Shown: positions 43,869 to 55,040 of the stretch, in pieces | Numbering within the stretch: position 1 is the stretch's first letter | Layout of the letters: each line of letters begins with the position of its first letter | Made by a program: the position numbers and the translations under genes | Notes under the pieces: generated by a model | Told to the model about the DNA's origin: nothing | The model's input: only the letters and a program-made list of their open reading frames with translations | The model's database searches: none | Assembly (NCBI GenBank): GCA_023053685.1 | Contig: JALIGW010000159.1 | Span: 128,501-192,500, forward strand | DNA length: 64,000 bases | DNA from: Diadophis punctatus similis | Lineage: Eukaryota > Chordata > Lepidosauria > Squamata > Dipsadidae | Direction: 5' to 3'

Positions 43869-44235
43869 CTATTGAACAGTTGCAGGAACTGGGTATGTCT
43901 AGTTTAATGAAAAGAAGGACTAGGGGAGACATGATAGCAGTGTTCCAATATCTCAGGGGTTGCCACAAAGAAGAGGGAGTCAAGCTATTCTCCAAAGCAC
44001 CTGAGGGTAGGACAGGAAGCAATGGGTGGAAACTAATCAAGGAGAGAAGCAACTTAGAACTAAGGAGAAATTTATTGACAGTTAGAACAATTAATCAGTG
44101 GAACAGTTTGCCTCCAGAAGTTGTGAATGCTCCAACACTGGAAATGTTGGATAACCATTTGTTCTGAAGTGGTGTAGGGTTTCCTGCCTAAGTAGGGGGT
44201 TGGACTAGAAGACCTCCAAGGTCCCTTCCAACTCT
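43869..44235 (+). mobile_element. CR1 LINE 3' end, recent copy
   Basis: Encodes [31 protein letters not shown] and [10 protein letters not shown], nearly identical to 25880-26230 apart from a few substitutions and a short deletion near 44143. The tail runs directly into a pentanucleotide array. Confidence 0.93.
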
Positions 44236-44392
44236 GTTATTCTGTTCTGTTCTGTTCTGTTCTGTTCTGTTCTATTCTATTCTATTCTATTCTATTCTAT
44301 TCTATTCTATTCTATTCTATTCTATTCTATTCTATTCTATTCCATTCCATTCCATTCCATTCCATTCCATTCCATTCCATTCCATTCTATTG
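44236..44392. repeat. Pentanucleotide array (TTCTG)n (TTCTA)n (TTCCA)n on a CR1 tail
   Basis: The CR1 end CTCTGTTATTCTG expands into about 6 TTCTG, then about 15 TTCTA, then about 10 TTCCA units, each block one base from the previous. Confidence 0.95.
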
Positions 44393-44394
44393 GA

Positions 44395-44666
44395 GTCACT
44401 GATACTGGAACCAACTACCCCCAGAGATCCGAATTATCCCCACTTTGCTGGCCTTCCAAAAAGCCATTAAGACATGGCTCTTCCTGCAGGCGGGGTGATT
44501 TGAGACAATTTCACACCTTAGGTTCTCCCCCATGTATGTATGGTTTTATATGTTTTTTAAATTCTTTTTAAACTGTTTTTAAATTATTATATTGTTCAGT
44601 TGTTCTTTAAATGTTGTACGCCGCCCTGAGTCCCCAGGGAGTAGGGCGGCATATAAGAACACTAAA
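44395..44666 (+). mobile_element. L2 LINE 3' end
   Basis: CTGGAACCAACTACCCCCAG, AAGACATGGCTCTTCC and the terminal CGCCGCCCTGAGTCCCC to GGGCGGCATATAAG match the L2 copy at 16113-16452. Confidence 0.9.
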
Positions 44667-44797
<131 letters not shown>

Positions 44798-45590
44798 TTG
44801 CTTCTCTAGGGCAGATCAAATTACAAGTTATATTCTCCCCATGACTATTATTTCTGTTTAGTGCAAATACTCTCAGAGATAAATTTTCATTACTTTAAGT
44901 TAAAAGTTATTCTTTTAAAGGAAATGTTTCTATACATCTATTCAACTATATATACATCTATTCATGTCATGGATTGTTCTCTTTTGCTTTCTATTTCTGC
45001 CCTTCCCTTTAAAATATACATTATTTGGGCAAATAGAGTTACTAATTACATCTCATTAGCTCCATTAGGTAGACCAGGCCATGAAATCAACTCTCTAAAA
45101 GACTAATACTACTCTGGCTAAATAAAACAGAATCTTGTAACTCTGGTTATACTTTGCCTGCTTCTCCTTCTAATAGTTCAATGAATTACGAAAGTGTTTA
45201 TCTAGGCCACTTCTGGATGCTATCTGGAAGTTCTGGACCCCAAAAAAATGTTTTACTTCTTGTTGCCTTGGTAACAGAGCTTGCCTGTCTCCATCAAGGT
45301 CATCTTCTTCATTCTCTACATCCTTTCTTTTTTACAAACAAAGCTTTCAGAACAAGCCTCCCAAAGGAATTATCTAAGCCCATGTTGTTCCTGAGACCAC
45401 ATAGGAACTATCCACCAAGAAAAACAAAGGACATAAATATATGCAGAAGATACACACTTCAATCATATCCATTATTTATTTCCTTTACATACTGACTGCT
45501 TGGTAGCTGTAACTATTTTGCTAAAATGGGGACTGCATTGTAGCCAATAGATGTTTCTCTCCTAGGGAGCAAAGAAAAAATATCTGCTGT
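44798..45590. other. No recognised feature
   Basis: AT-rich; a 113-codon frame at 45154-45495 has no motif. Confidence 0.4.
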
Positions 45591-45591
45591 G

Positions 45592-45705
45592 AACTCCGCA
45601 TGGCATCAGGAAGGGCATCCGGCCAGTAAACACTCAGCTCTATCCAGTCACCCCAACTCTATCCTGAATTAAGGGATTATAGGGTTGTAAAAAGTGAGAT
45701 TGTAA
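45592..45705 (+). mobile_element. Retroposon tail related to the 260-bp tandem unit
   Basis: GCATCAGGAAGGGCATCCGG then CCAGTAAACACTCAGCTC and TAAGGGATTATAGGG is the reverse complement of part of the units at 181-968. The AGGAAGGGCATCCGGCC segment resembles Bov-B and Bov-B-dependent SINE 3' ends in squamates. That family assignment is from recall and uncertain. Confidence 0.55.
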
Positions 45706-46120
45706 CCTATATTGTTTCAACTCCTACCCTCAAAACGATGCTATAGAGCACTGCACATCAGAACAACTAGACACAAGAACAGTTTTTCCCCAAACGCCAT
45801 CACTCTTCTAAACAAATAATTCCTTCAACACTGTCAAACTATTCACTAAGTCTGCATTACTATTACTATTAATCTTCTCATCGTCCCTATCACCCATCTC
45901 CTCCCACTTATGACTGTATGACTGCAACTTGTTGCTTGTATCCTTATTATTTATATTGTTTCTTAGTATGATTTGATTGCTTATTTGTACCTTATGACTA
46001 TCATTAAGTGTTGTACCTTATGATTCTTGATAAATGCATCTTTTCTTTTTATGTACACTGAAAGAATATGCACCAAAGACAAATTCCTTGTGTGTCCAAT
46101 CACACTTGGCCAATAAAGAA
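45706..46120 (+). mobile_element. Rex1/L3-like LINE 3' end
   Basis: From TTTCAACTCCTACCCTCAAA through CTTATGACTGTATGACTG to GGCCAATAAAGAATTG. Same UTR as the copies at 10.9 and 39.9 kb, starting further 3'. It is followed by pentanucleotide repeats in place of a poly(A). Confidence 0.87.
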
Positions 46121-46320
46121 TTGTAATCTAATCTAATCTAATCTAATCTAATCTAATCTAATCTAATCTAATCTAATCTAGTCTAGTCTAGTCTAGTCTA
46201 GTCTAGTCTAGTCTAGTCTAGTGTAGTCTAGTCTAGTCTAGTCTAGTCTAACCTAACCTAACCTAACCTAACCTAACCTAACCTAACCTAACCTAACCTA
46301 ACCTAACCTAACCTAATCTA
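46121..46320. repeat. Pentanucleotide array (AATCT)n (AGTCT)n (AACCT)n
   Basis: About 12 AATCT, about 15 AGTCT and about 13 AACCT units in blocks. The AACCT block is TTAGG on the complementary strand. Confidence 0.95.
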
Positions 46321-47840
46321 TAGATGGTTGTTTCTTGTTCTCCGATGGAATATAAGCTTTACATCTCTGAAGATGTTCTTAAAATCTTACAATCTGATGC
46401 TTTATCTCCCCCCCCCTTACATTGATAGTGGAATAAATGAGATCCCAAGATCACAACTCTGGCTGTGGTCCTCAGAGTGCTTCCAATATGTTCACCAAGC
46501 TGTAATTTTTAATGTCACAGTTAGGAGAAAATAATAAATACTTGGGAAAGAAATTATGACTACTGTGTTTAAATTAATGCAAAGGTAGTTCCACTTCTTG
46601 TCTTGACTCACCCACCTAATTTCCCATGATAGTCCAAAAGAAATATTTTTAAACAAAAAATTACAGGGAAAAAAACCTAAAAAAAAATCTGTAGCGTCTG
46701 TTAAAAAAAAAGGACAGCTTAAAAAAAAAATTTCACGGGAATCAACTTTGTATTGCAATCTCATCTTCTACTCTTTAAGCGCTCAATTGAAGATAACAGT
46801 CCTGCTATCGAACAAATAAAAAGGGTTGGAACTGATGAAGAGTTAATGTAATATTTAATTAGAAATGCCCCAAAGAAATATCGAAAGGTGTGTATGTGTG
46901 TGAATGAAACGGTAATGACCTGAGTGAAAATTGCCTCTGCAAAATACCCGTCGTGAAGAGGAACATAATCAAAACCTAAATGGCAAAACTGATGTATACA
47001 AAAAAAAAATGTGGAAAGGAATGTGGAAGAAATTTTCTAAATTATCCAGGCTTGCTGCAAGCAGACGGCCTTGATCTTATGAACAAAGTCTTCACTTTGT
47101 CTCTCAAGGGTTTCATGTGAAGCCAGAACAAATCAAAACTGAGACTCGCTGAATAGCGATCCGGCGCTTGAAATTCATCCCACGCACTCTGATTTTCCGA
47201 CTGCCTTTTTCCTCTCTGTTTCCATTTCCTGGTTCACAACAGTCCCCCCGTCTGATGGATCAGAGAGAGACAGGTTCTGGCAAAAAAGAAGGCTGCCATC
47301 TTTCTTAGTCTTCTTGCAGCTTCCATTTCCTTCTTGATTTATCTTGGCATTTGATAACCTGCTACAGTCTGTGGGGAGAAGGGGGAAATGAGGGAGAGGA
47401 GAATGGGTTTTGATCTTCAAGATCTTCAAGATACCCCTCTGATACTGTCGAGAAGAAAAAGAAGAAGCCCAGACAATGGCAGATGTGGTACTGAGAAAAA
47501 ATTTGCTCGTCTCCAAAAGGACTTCTTTAGGTTTCCCCTACCAATTTTCTAATGGATCTGTCCTTTTCAGTAGAAAGAACTTAGATTCTTGGTTGTTCGA
47601 GTGTTAGAAGAAGAAAAGGACAAGCAATTGAAAGGGACAAAGGAAAGGATGAATTTAGAGGGGAGAAAAGGACAGCTTTGGCCAAAGAATCAAAGAAGAG
47701 TAGTGATGGAGCTTTTCTTGAGCAGCTGCAAAGCTAAGTCTCAAGATAAGCTCTTTTATCAATATCCTATGACTAATAGTGAATATGAACCAAAGCATGA
47801 AGGTCTATAGAGATCATGGAGTCATCCAGGTCATGATTGT
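46321..47840. other. No supported gene
   Basis: 1.5 kb without a named repeat. A 113-codon minus-strand frame (47175-47516) and a 73-codon plus-strand frame (47589-47810) show no motif. Confidence 0.45.
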
Positions 47841-48400
47841 CCCAAAGGTGCTTTTTCAAGAGGCAACTGGACTTTTCTTTTGTTTTTCCTTGAAGACATT
47901 TGGCTTCTCATCCAAGAAGCTTCTTCAGAACTGAAGAAGCTTCTTGGTTGAGAAGTGAAATGTCTTCAAGGCAGGGGTGGGTTCTAACTTACCTCGCTGC
48001 TGGTTCACGTCCTCCCGTGCCGCATGGGCGTGCCTCATGTGCATGCCTTGTGGGCTTTCCTCATGGGCGCAAGCATGCGCAGCAGCAAAAAATCAGAACC
48101 CCCCCCAAAAAGACAAAAACAAAATTGCGATGCATGCGCAGTGCCGGAAACTTGGCTTCTGTGCATGTGCAGAAGAAAAAAAACCTGAAAAAAGTCCCCC
48201 CCCCCAAAATCCCCCCAACCCCTCCCAAATTAAAAAAAAGATGGCGGGCTCCACCAATCGATCCAGTTCCATGACGTCATTGTGACATCACCAGCGGTTT
48301 GCTACCGGTTCGGGCGAACCGGTCCGAACCGGGAGGAACCCACCTCTGCTTCAAGGACAAACAAAGAAGGTCCACTTGCCTCTTGAAAAAGCACCTTTGA
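47841..48400. mobile_element. Palindromic (Penelope-like?) element split by hAT-A
   Basis: Left half starts CCCAAAGGTGCTTTTTCAAG and the right half ends CTTGAAAAAGCACCTTTG. The centre has GAAGAAGCTTCTTCAGAACT and its mirror, around 47931. The right half has CTGAAGAAGCTTCTTGGTTG, AGAAGTGAAATGTCTTC, a hammerhead-like order with stem I GAA/TTC and stem II CTTCT/AGAAG. Single half-units lie at 21.7 and 30.1 kb. Length without the hAT insert and duplicated target is about 175 bp. Confidence 0.65.
47972..48348. mobile_element. hAT-A copy, 377 bp, perfect 8-bp TSD
   Basis: CAGGGGTGGGTTCTAAC to GGAACCCACCTCTG with CTTCAAGG duplicated at 47964-47971 and 48349-48356. Contains GCATGCGCAG modules and the terminal GGTTCGGGCGAACCGGTCC palindrome. 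Confidence 0.93.
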
Positions 48401-49665
48401 GAGAAAGCAAAAAGGATTTTCTTACTGAGAGCTCCTAGGATGGGTATAATCAGAGAACCCAAGTGGTGAAATTATGGTAGTTTTGAAATCAGTATCTGCA
48501 TCCAGGCATTTTCCTTTCTTAACTTCTACAGAGAATCCCTCACCTTCCACTTTGTATTTGTAGGACACAGCAGGATAAAATGTTATATGGGCTTTTTCGT
48601 ATTTTTCTAATATCCAGCACATTGGGATCCATTAAATAGAAAGTCAATCCATCAATCTTCTCTTAAGGAAACTAAGACGATTTCTTAAGATGGACATCTG
48701 GATCTGTCTTTTCAAGATTTCATGCAGGTCTGTTCTCAGCTCTGGGTATGCTGAGGATTGAAGCTGGCCAGGACTTCCTGCAACCACATCAAAGGCTCCT
48801 CCTGTTGGGATGAAATAAACATTAATAACATGGATCCAGACATGTGACTTTTTTTTCCTTGATATGTTTGAATTTTTACTTTGACAGATCATTGCACCCT
48901 TGTGAAATTTAATTGCCACCATGCTGTCATGGAAACTGGAATAAAAAATTTGGGAGCACCTGCCAGAAAGCGCCCGGTATGAACAAGCTCAGATATTTGA
49001 ACAAGGAGGCAAGGTTTTCATTAAACTACGAAGAATAAAGTCTTCTGAGCTGCTAGCATGGTGAAGACGAACCGGTCAATCTTAAATTAAATCTGATAGA
49101 GCTTGCACTTTAACAGCAGCAGTTAAATGTGGGTTTCTAATGTTTTGTTAGACTGAGTGTCAAAGATAAGCTCCATTTGCAGTGGCAATAAATAGGTAGA
49201 TGTTTTGCTTAGCTGGGAAACAGACTGAGTTTTGTCCTTGGGCATAAACAACATTTTCCAGATACAATAGAGAGAATATGAAAGAAAAGAAAAATAACAG
49301 TAATAGACCCTCGAGAAAGGGTGTTAAAATGCATTCATATCTGTTAATGGCAATCAGACATGGAGGTTAAATCACAAGAAAAAAAAAAGATGCTGAGAAC
49401 AGAGTTTGCTGAGAAGCAATAGTGTCAGCTTTAAATGTTCTATTTCTAATCCCCAGAGAGATTTCAGCGGGCTGTGCTGTTCTGCCAATTCAGTCTCCAA
49501 AAGTTGCTTTGTAGCACGAGCAAATGTGAACTCAATCCTGGAAAATGATGCAGTTGCTTTAAAATGTTGCAAACTCGGTTGTGTTTATGCCCTTGCTTGC
49601 ATGCTCTAAAATCCCCCTTGGAAACTCAGTCTGAAAAGTGGTACATCTCTAATCTTTTACTGACA
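48401..49665. other. No recognised feature
   Basis: No repeat or exon assigned. Confidence 0.45.
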
Positions 49666-49956
49666 TGGTATGGGGCAACTCACCGTGGCTGACTCACTCT
49701 GGCTGACTCGCCCCAGCCAACTTGCCACAGGACAATATTCAACATGGGATAACTCAAGAGACGGACAAGTAGAATTGCTGCTCACCCCAGCGTCAAGGAC
49801 TTCTAACTTGAGAAGGTTCAAACCTGAAGCAAGAAAAGGCCCTCTCTTGCGTTATGCTACATTGAATTGTCCTGTGGCGAATTTGCCTGTAGCAAGCTGG
49901 CCACGGCAAGTTGTTCCATGGACAGTTGGCTGGGACAAGTTGGACAGGACAAGAAT

Positions 49957-50238
49957 CAGGGGTGAAATTCAGCAGGTTCTGACAGGTTCTGGAGAACCGG
50001 TAGCGGAAATTTTGAGTCGTTCAGAGAACCGGCAAATACCACCTCTGGCTGGCCCCAGAGTGGGATGGGAATGGAGATTTTGCAGTATCCTCCCCCAGGA
50101 GTGAGGAGGAATGGGGATTTTGGAGTATCCTCCCCCAGGAGTGAGGAGGAATGGAGATTTTGCAGTATCCTTCCCCTGCCACGCCCACCAAGCCACGCCC
50201 ACAGAACTGGTAGGGAAATTTTTTGAATTTCACCCCTG
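49957..50238. mobile_element. hAT-A copy, 282 bp, imperfect TSD
   Basis: CAGGGGTGAAATTCAGC to GAATTTCACCCCTG. Flanks GACAAGAAT and GACAAGAT agree apart from one base indel. Three direct repeats of TATCCTCCCCCAGGAGTGAG-like units of about 37 bp lie at 50060-50170. Confidence 0.88.
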
Positions 50239-50334
50239 GACAAGATGGATTTTTTGTCATTCACATTTCATTCTGTCCCGCCTTTTGCATCCTTTCTTTC
50301 AAGATTCTATTCCACTATTTCTTTGATATTAGTG

Positions 50335-50690
50335 TAACTCTTGTCCTACAGCGAGTTATCCCACAATGAGTTAGCCATGGTGAGTTGTCCGGTGGCAAGT
50401 TGACTGTGGCGAGTTGGCCACAGCACGTTGGCCACAGTGAGTTGGCCACAGTGAGTTGGCCACAGCACATTGGCCACAGTGAGTTGGCCACAGCACATTG
50501 GCCGCAGTGAGTTGGCCACAGCAAGTTGGCCACAGTGAGTTGGCCACAGCAAGTTGGCCACAGTGAGTTGGCCACACACATTGGCCACAGTGAGTTGGCC
50601 ACAGCAAGTTGGCCACAGTGATTTGACCACAGCACATTGGCCACAGAAAGTTGGTCACAGCACGTTGGCCATGACAAATTGTCATAGATC
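50335..50690 (+). repeat. 14-bp minisatellite (GAGTTGGCCACAGT)n
   Basis: About 24 units of 14 bp. The GTTGGCCACAG core is conserved and the first three bases alternate (GAG, CAC, CAA, CAT), giving a two-unit 28-bp higher-order rhythm in places. One unit at about 50570 is shortened (GGCCACACACATTGG). Confidence 0.93.
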
Positions 50691-51790
50691 TCTTTGCAAG
50701 TGATCCCGAGTCAACTTGAAAACCCACTTAAAACACAGGGGTACATTTCAAGGTTACAACTGGTAAAAGATACAGCAAATTTAACCTTTAAAATACATTG
50801 CAGTTCTACAGTCTTCAACAGGTTGCCGTGTCATCGTTTTCTAATCCTAATCTGTAGGACCGACATTTCTTAGCACACTTTCCTATAATTTTGAAGCTGT
50901 AAAAACATAGAAATTACAATAAAAGACCTAAATCAGGCTAAATTCCATAGAAAAAGACAAAGAACATTTTTTTAAAAAAAAATCATGCCCTATATGAGAT
51001 AATCTTGTCACTTATGGCCATAGCTTCTAAGATCCCAAACTCTCTCCCAATAATTTAAATGCACTGAAAAGTCTCTTGTAGCTAATCTGGGATGAGAGAT
51101 GTTGCGTATACTTAATTTTCCTTTTCCTTTTACATGTTCTCCAAAAACAAGTTCTTTGCTTCGGGAAACAAATGTCTCCTTGTTTAAATATTTATTGAAA
51201 ATAAACATTTCTTCATTTCAAATCAAAACAGTTTATTACCGCCATAAAGCCGAATACGGTGAAGTAGCCAATAATAGAGCTGGTATGTAACAGAAAAAAC
51301 AATGGGTTTAATGAGATCTAAAGACAAATAAGAACACAAACTTCAAATGAACGTTTTGGGACCTCTCCCTCCTCCTCCACCCCAAGTATTGTGGACAAAC
51401 GCTAAGCCTTAAATAACAATTTTGAAAGAATTAAAAAAAATAATGCTGCACGGAATAGGCCCCTTTTCATCACATTTCTGTGCTGAAAAATATATTCATC
51501 ACACCTTCTTTTAATAGAAGAAAAATGTCATGTGATATTAATAGCATCCATGCTGCAGTGGAGCGCCTACCCTTCCCAGCATAATTCCATAGGGGAAGAA
51601 GTCCAAGAATATAAGCCTAGGAGACATACATGTTCAGGACCTTCTGAATGATGCTATTTTAGGGACCCTTGCCTTCAGATTTGTAATTGTCATCGTTGTT
51701 CAGTCATGTCTGACCTTCAGAATTCTATGGACTATAGTCTCAATACCCCTCTGTCTACCCCTTCAGATCCACCATAATAACAACAACAAC
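50691..51790. other. No firm call; possible Bov-B scrap at 51690-51745
   Basis: CATCGTTGTTCAGTCATGTC then TGACC and CTATGGACTATAG vaguely resembles the inverted Bov-B 3' end at 14240. Too short to be sure. The rest is AT-rich. Confidence 0.35.
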
Positions 51791-51943
51791 AACAGAATAA
51801 CAGAGTTGGAAGGGACCTTGGAGGTATTCTAGTCCAACCCCCTATTCAGGCAGGAAACCCTAAACCATTTCAGACAAATAGCTGTCCACTCTCTTCTTAA
51901 AAACCTCCACTGATGGAGCGCCCACAACTTCTGGAGGAAAATC
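51791..51943 (-). mobile_element. CR1 LINE 3'-end fragment
   Basis: ACAACAACAGAATAACAGAG then TTGGAAGGGACCTTGGAGG through CCTCCACTGATGGAGCGCCC to CAACTTCTGGAGG, inverted CR1, joined abruptly to a MITE. Confidence 0.9.
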
Positions 51944-52105
51944 GTGAGTCGGTTGCCAAATGTCCAAATTTTGATCACGTGACCACAGGGATGCTGCAGC
52001 TGTTGTGTGAAAAACGGCCATTAAGTCACTTTTCTCAATGCAGTTGTAACTTTGAACGGTCACTAAATGAACTATTGTATGTCAAGGACTACCTGTATGT
52101 CAAAA
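51944..52105 (+). mobile_element. TIR MITE (CAGGTAGTCC family), right half
   Basis: GTCGGTTGCCAAATGTCC, TTTTGATCACGTGACCACAG, GTCACTAAATGAACTATTG and the right TIR TCAAGGACTACCTGTA. The left half is absent at the CR1 junction. Confidence 0.85.
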
Positions 52106-52224
52106 GGTCTTTGAATCAACTTCTAAAAACAGAATCCAGAAGCAATTCAACTGTTTTTTTAAAATTATGTTTGAGTTTTGTGTTTTAAGTCTTGTCATGA
52201 GGTCCAATCAGGTTTTTAAATATT

Positions 52225-52347
<123 letters not shown>

Positions 52348-52585
52348 TTTATTTGTGAAACTTATATACCGCCTCATAGTGCAAGCACTCTCTAAGCGGT
52401 TTACATCAGTAAGCAATGTATATTTATATTGCCCCCAACAATCTGGGTCCTCATTTTACCTACCTCGGAAGGATGGAAGGCTGAGTCAACCTTGAGCCGG
52501 TGAGATTTGAATCGCTGACCTGCGGATCACTGTCAGCTAAAGTGGCTTGCAGTACTGCCTCTAACCGCTGCGCCACCTCGGCTCT
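52348..52585 (-). mobile_element. tRNA-derived SINE, full length, inverted
   Basis: GTGAAACTTATATACCGCCT through GGCTGAGTCAACCTTGAGCC and GAATCGCTGACCTGCGG to GCGCCACCTCGGCT. As at 38.7 and 42.3 kb the microsatellite grows from its tail. Confidence 0.93.
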
Positions 52586-53190
52586 TTTTAAATATTTCTC
52601 TTAAAGACGGCTTGTCAATGCCACCTAGATCTTTCGCTCATTTCTTTTTGCCTTTCTAGACCTTTCTTTATGCTCTCTAATCTTTGCTTATTGTTTAATC
52701 AATACAAAAATCCATATTTTTTATTATTTAAAATCCTCTCTCTTCTGCGTGTTTATTGTCTCTTCATATTGGGCTGAGAAACTTCATGGAAAAGGCAGCA
52801 TTTCAGAACGCGGAGCAAAGTCTTACCTTACTATAATAGAAGGATAAGCCCAAAATTAATACTATTTGTTTTGGAATTCTCTAGGTTTTAACCTCTTAAA
52901 TAATTGGACTTGTTAAGTATCCCTCAGTTTTTGAAAGCTGAAACGTTGCATAGAATAATATGAATTTACATGTGTAACTTTGCCATTTCTTTCTATGATT
53001 TCTCTGGCCCATGATTGTCCATGGGGATACAAAGGGGCAAAATGACAAAATGTTCACAATGGCATCTTCGTGCAAATTCCCTGTGTTTTGTACTTATTTA
53101 ATTTTAATTAATTTATAGCCCACCCGTATTATGTTTTATAAATAACTCAAAGCAGCAAACATATCCTCCTTCTATTTTCTCCATAACAAC
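52586..53190. other. No recognised feature
   Basis: AT-rich, no call. Confidence 0.4.
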
Positions 53191-53194
53191 AACC

Positions 53195-53765
53195 CTCTGA
53201 GGTCAGTTGGATTGAGAGAGAGTGAGTAGCCCAAGGTCGTCCAATTGGCCTTCATGGCTAAGGCAGGACTAGAACTCACCGTCTCCTGGTTATTGGCCCA
53301 AAGTTACCCATGCCTAAGGTGAGAGTAGAACTCAACTTGATTGATGATTGGTCCAAAGTCATCCAGCTGGCTTTCATGCCTAAAGTGACACTCAGAGGTG
53401 GGTTTTAGGAGGTTCTGACCAGTTCTGGAGAACCGGTAGTGGAAATTTTGAGTAGTTCTGAGAACTGGTAAATACCACCTCTGACTGGCCCCACCCCCAT
53501 CTATTCTCTGCCTCCCGAGTCCCAGCTGATCGGGAGGGAATGAATATTTTACAGTATCCTTCCCCTGCCACACCCACCGAGCCACGGCCACAGAACTGGT
53601 GGTAAAAAAAATTGAAACCCACCACCGGTGAGTCTTGAACTCACAATCTCCTAATGACTGGGCCAAAGTCAACCCTCCCGGTTTTTTGTTCCGAAGGCAG
53701 GACTAGACCTCACATCTCCTGGTTTCTAACATCTTCAACCACTGGACCAGATTGGCTCCCACCTT
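53195..53765 (-). mobile_element. Chain of second-family SINE cores, inverted
   Basis: At least three inverted copies of the same core follow one another: CAGGACTAGAACTCACCGTC near 53263, GAGTAGAACTCAACTTGATT near 53324, CTTGAACTCACAATCTCC near 53633, and CAGGACTAGACCTCACATC near 53698. Each is followed by a GGNCCAAAGTCA-type segment. The internal period varies from about 65 to 75 bp once the hAT is removed, so this is local tandem expansion of a SINE head. Confidence 0.75.
53393..53627. mobile_element. hAT-A copy, about 235 bp, decayed TSD
   Basis: CAGAGGTGGGTTTTAGG to TGAAACCCACCACCG. Flanks GTGACACT and GTGAGTCT match at 6 of 8 positions. Internal GGAGAACCGGTAGTGG and CCACACCCACCGAGCC motifs match the copy at 32804, inverted. 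Confidence 0.85.
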
Positions 53766-54829
53766 TCTGTTTGCCTGAGATGTTTGTTACTGCTGCATTA
53801 TTTTTTGAGGATATGAATTGTTTTTTCAGTGTTGCTCTTCTGTGGATGGCCCATTTCTTCTTTCTCTTTGTTCTCACCAATGCCTTAATGTGTGTCAATT
53901 TGTATATTCCTTTGGCTTCTACACACATTGATGCAACCAGCTGACATTTCACAGGAGACCTTTTTACATCATCTGTATTTGTTCCCTCTGCCCCCACCTA
54001 AAAGTTAACTGGGATTTGTAGAATTGACTACTCACTATTTCCCTCTCTCTGTATTCCGAAACTATCTTTAAAGGATGTTAAGGGGAGCATTTCCGCGTAG
54101 AGGCGACATTGGATCTTTTACTTGGAATTCAAATGCTTAGAAATAAAACCGAGATTAAAATGTCTAATAGAAAATATTTATTTTAGTACAAAACAATGTA
54201 AAACAATAAATCCTGAATAAACTACATCTTTGCTACGTAACACGTCCTTCCAGGTCGGAAGGGATAACAGAAGTGATTAATGGTGGATAGGAATGTAGAC
54301 ATGCGCAGAACATCATATCACGTGTTCTGCTTGTGTTGGGAAGTACCATAATATTTAGAATAGGGGTGCATCACCCTGCATAGACTCACAACTGACAATA
54401 TGCACATTGTGACAAAGGAGAACACTGCAGACAATGCAAAACGATTGCCCAGGCTACAGAGTTGCTGAAGCTATATGCAAATTTTGGTAAAACACTATAT
54501 CAAAAGAATCTTGCTGATTGGTTCTGGTGGGGTTTCCCCCCCTCTAATATGTTTTTTTAATAGTGTTTCATCATCAATAAACACAGAAGGCAGGAACAAA
54601 CTGAAAGGGTTCATAGACTCTGATTTCAACGTGAAGGAAAAGGGACATAACTGTTTCCCCAATTCAAACTGGGCCATGTAACCTTTCAAAAGCGTGACTC
54701 TTTTTAGCATCTCGCTCATTGTCATTCATAAAATGTGTTTGAACACATGTGAAAAATAAAAAAAATAAAAAAAATCATGGATGTTCAGTTGTGAGTCTCT
54801 GAAAGTGAGCCACAACATAACATACTGTA
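53766..54829. other. No recognised feature
   Basis: AT-rich, no repeat or exon assigned; frames of up to 96 codons have no motif. Confidence 0.45.
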
Positions 54830-55040
54830 GAATAATAGAGTTGGAAGGGACCTTGGAGGTCTTCTAGTCCATCCCCTATCCCATTTCAGACAATTGGTTG
54901 CCCAATCTCTTTTTGAAAGCCTCCAGTGATGGAGCACCCACAACTTCTAAAGACAAACTATTCCATTGGTTGACTGTTCTCTCCGTTAGGAATTTTCTCC
55001 TTAGTTCTAGGTTACTTCTCTCTCGGTTAGTTTCCAACTT
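54830..55040 (-). mobile_element. CR1 LINE 3'-end fragment
   Basis: GAATAATAGAGTTGGAAGGG through CCTCCAGTGATGGAGCACCC to CTTCTCTCTCGGTTAG, inverted. The minus strand encodes VNQWNSLSLEVV. Confidence 0.9.

Larger units (their letters stand above)
49673..50690. mobile_element. Foldback-like element with 14-bp minisatellite arms
   Basis: The left arm (about 49673-49740) reads GGCAACTCACCGTGGCTGAC and further CAACTTGCCACAG units. The right arm (50340-50690) is the inverse: about 24 units of the type GAGTTGGCCACAGT in which GAG/CAC/CAA/CAT triplets vary. A shorter set of direct units occurs at 49870-49950. Outer ends (GGCAACTCACCGTGG and CCATGACAAATTGTC) are diverged inverted repeats. A hAT-A copy interrupts the middle. 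I do not recognise the family. No coding capacity. Confidence 0.65.

Noticed and set aside
46248..46315. Interstitial telomere
   Set aside because: The unit is AACCT/TTAGG, not the vertebrate TTAGGG, and it is continuous with other 5-bp blocks on a LINE tail.
50335..50690. CRISPR-like regular repeat array
   Set aside because: Units of 14 bp abut each other without unique spacers, and the context is vertebrate.
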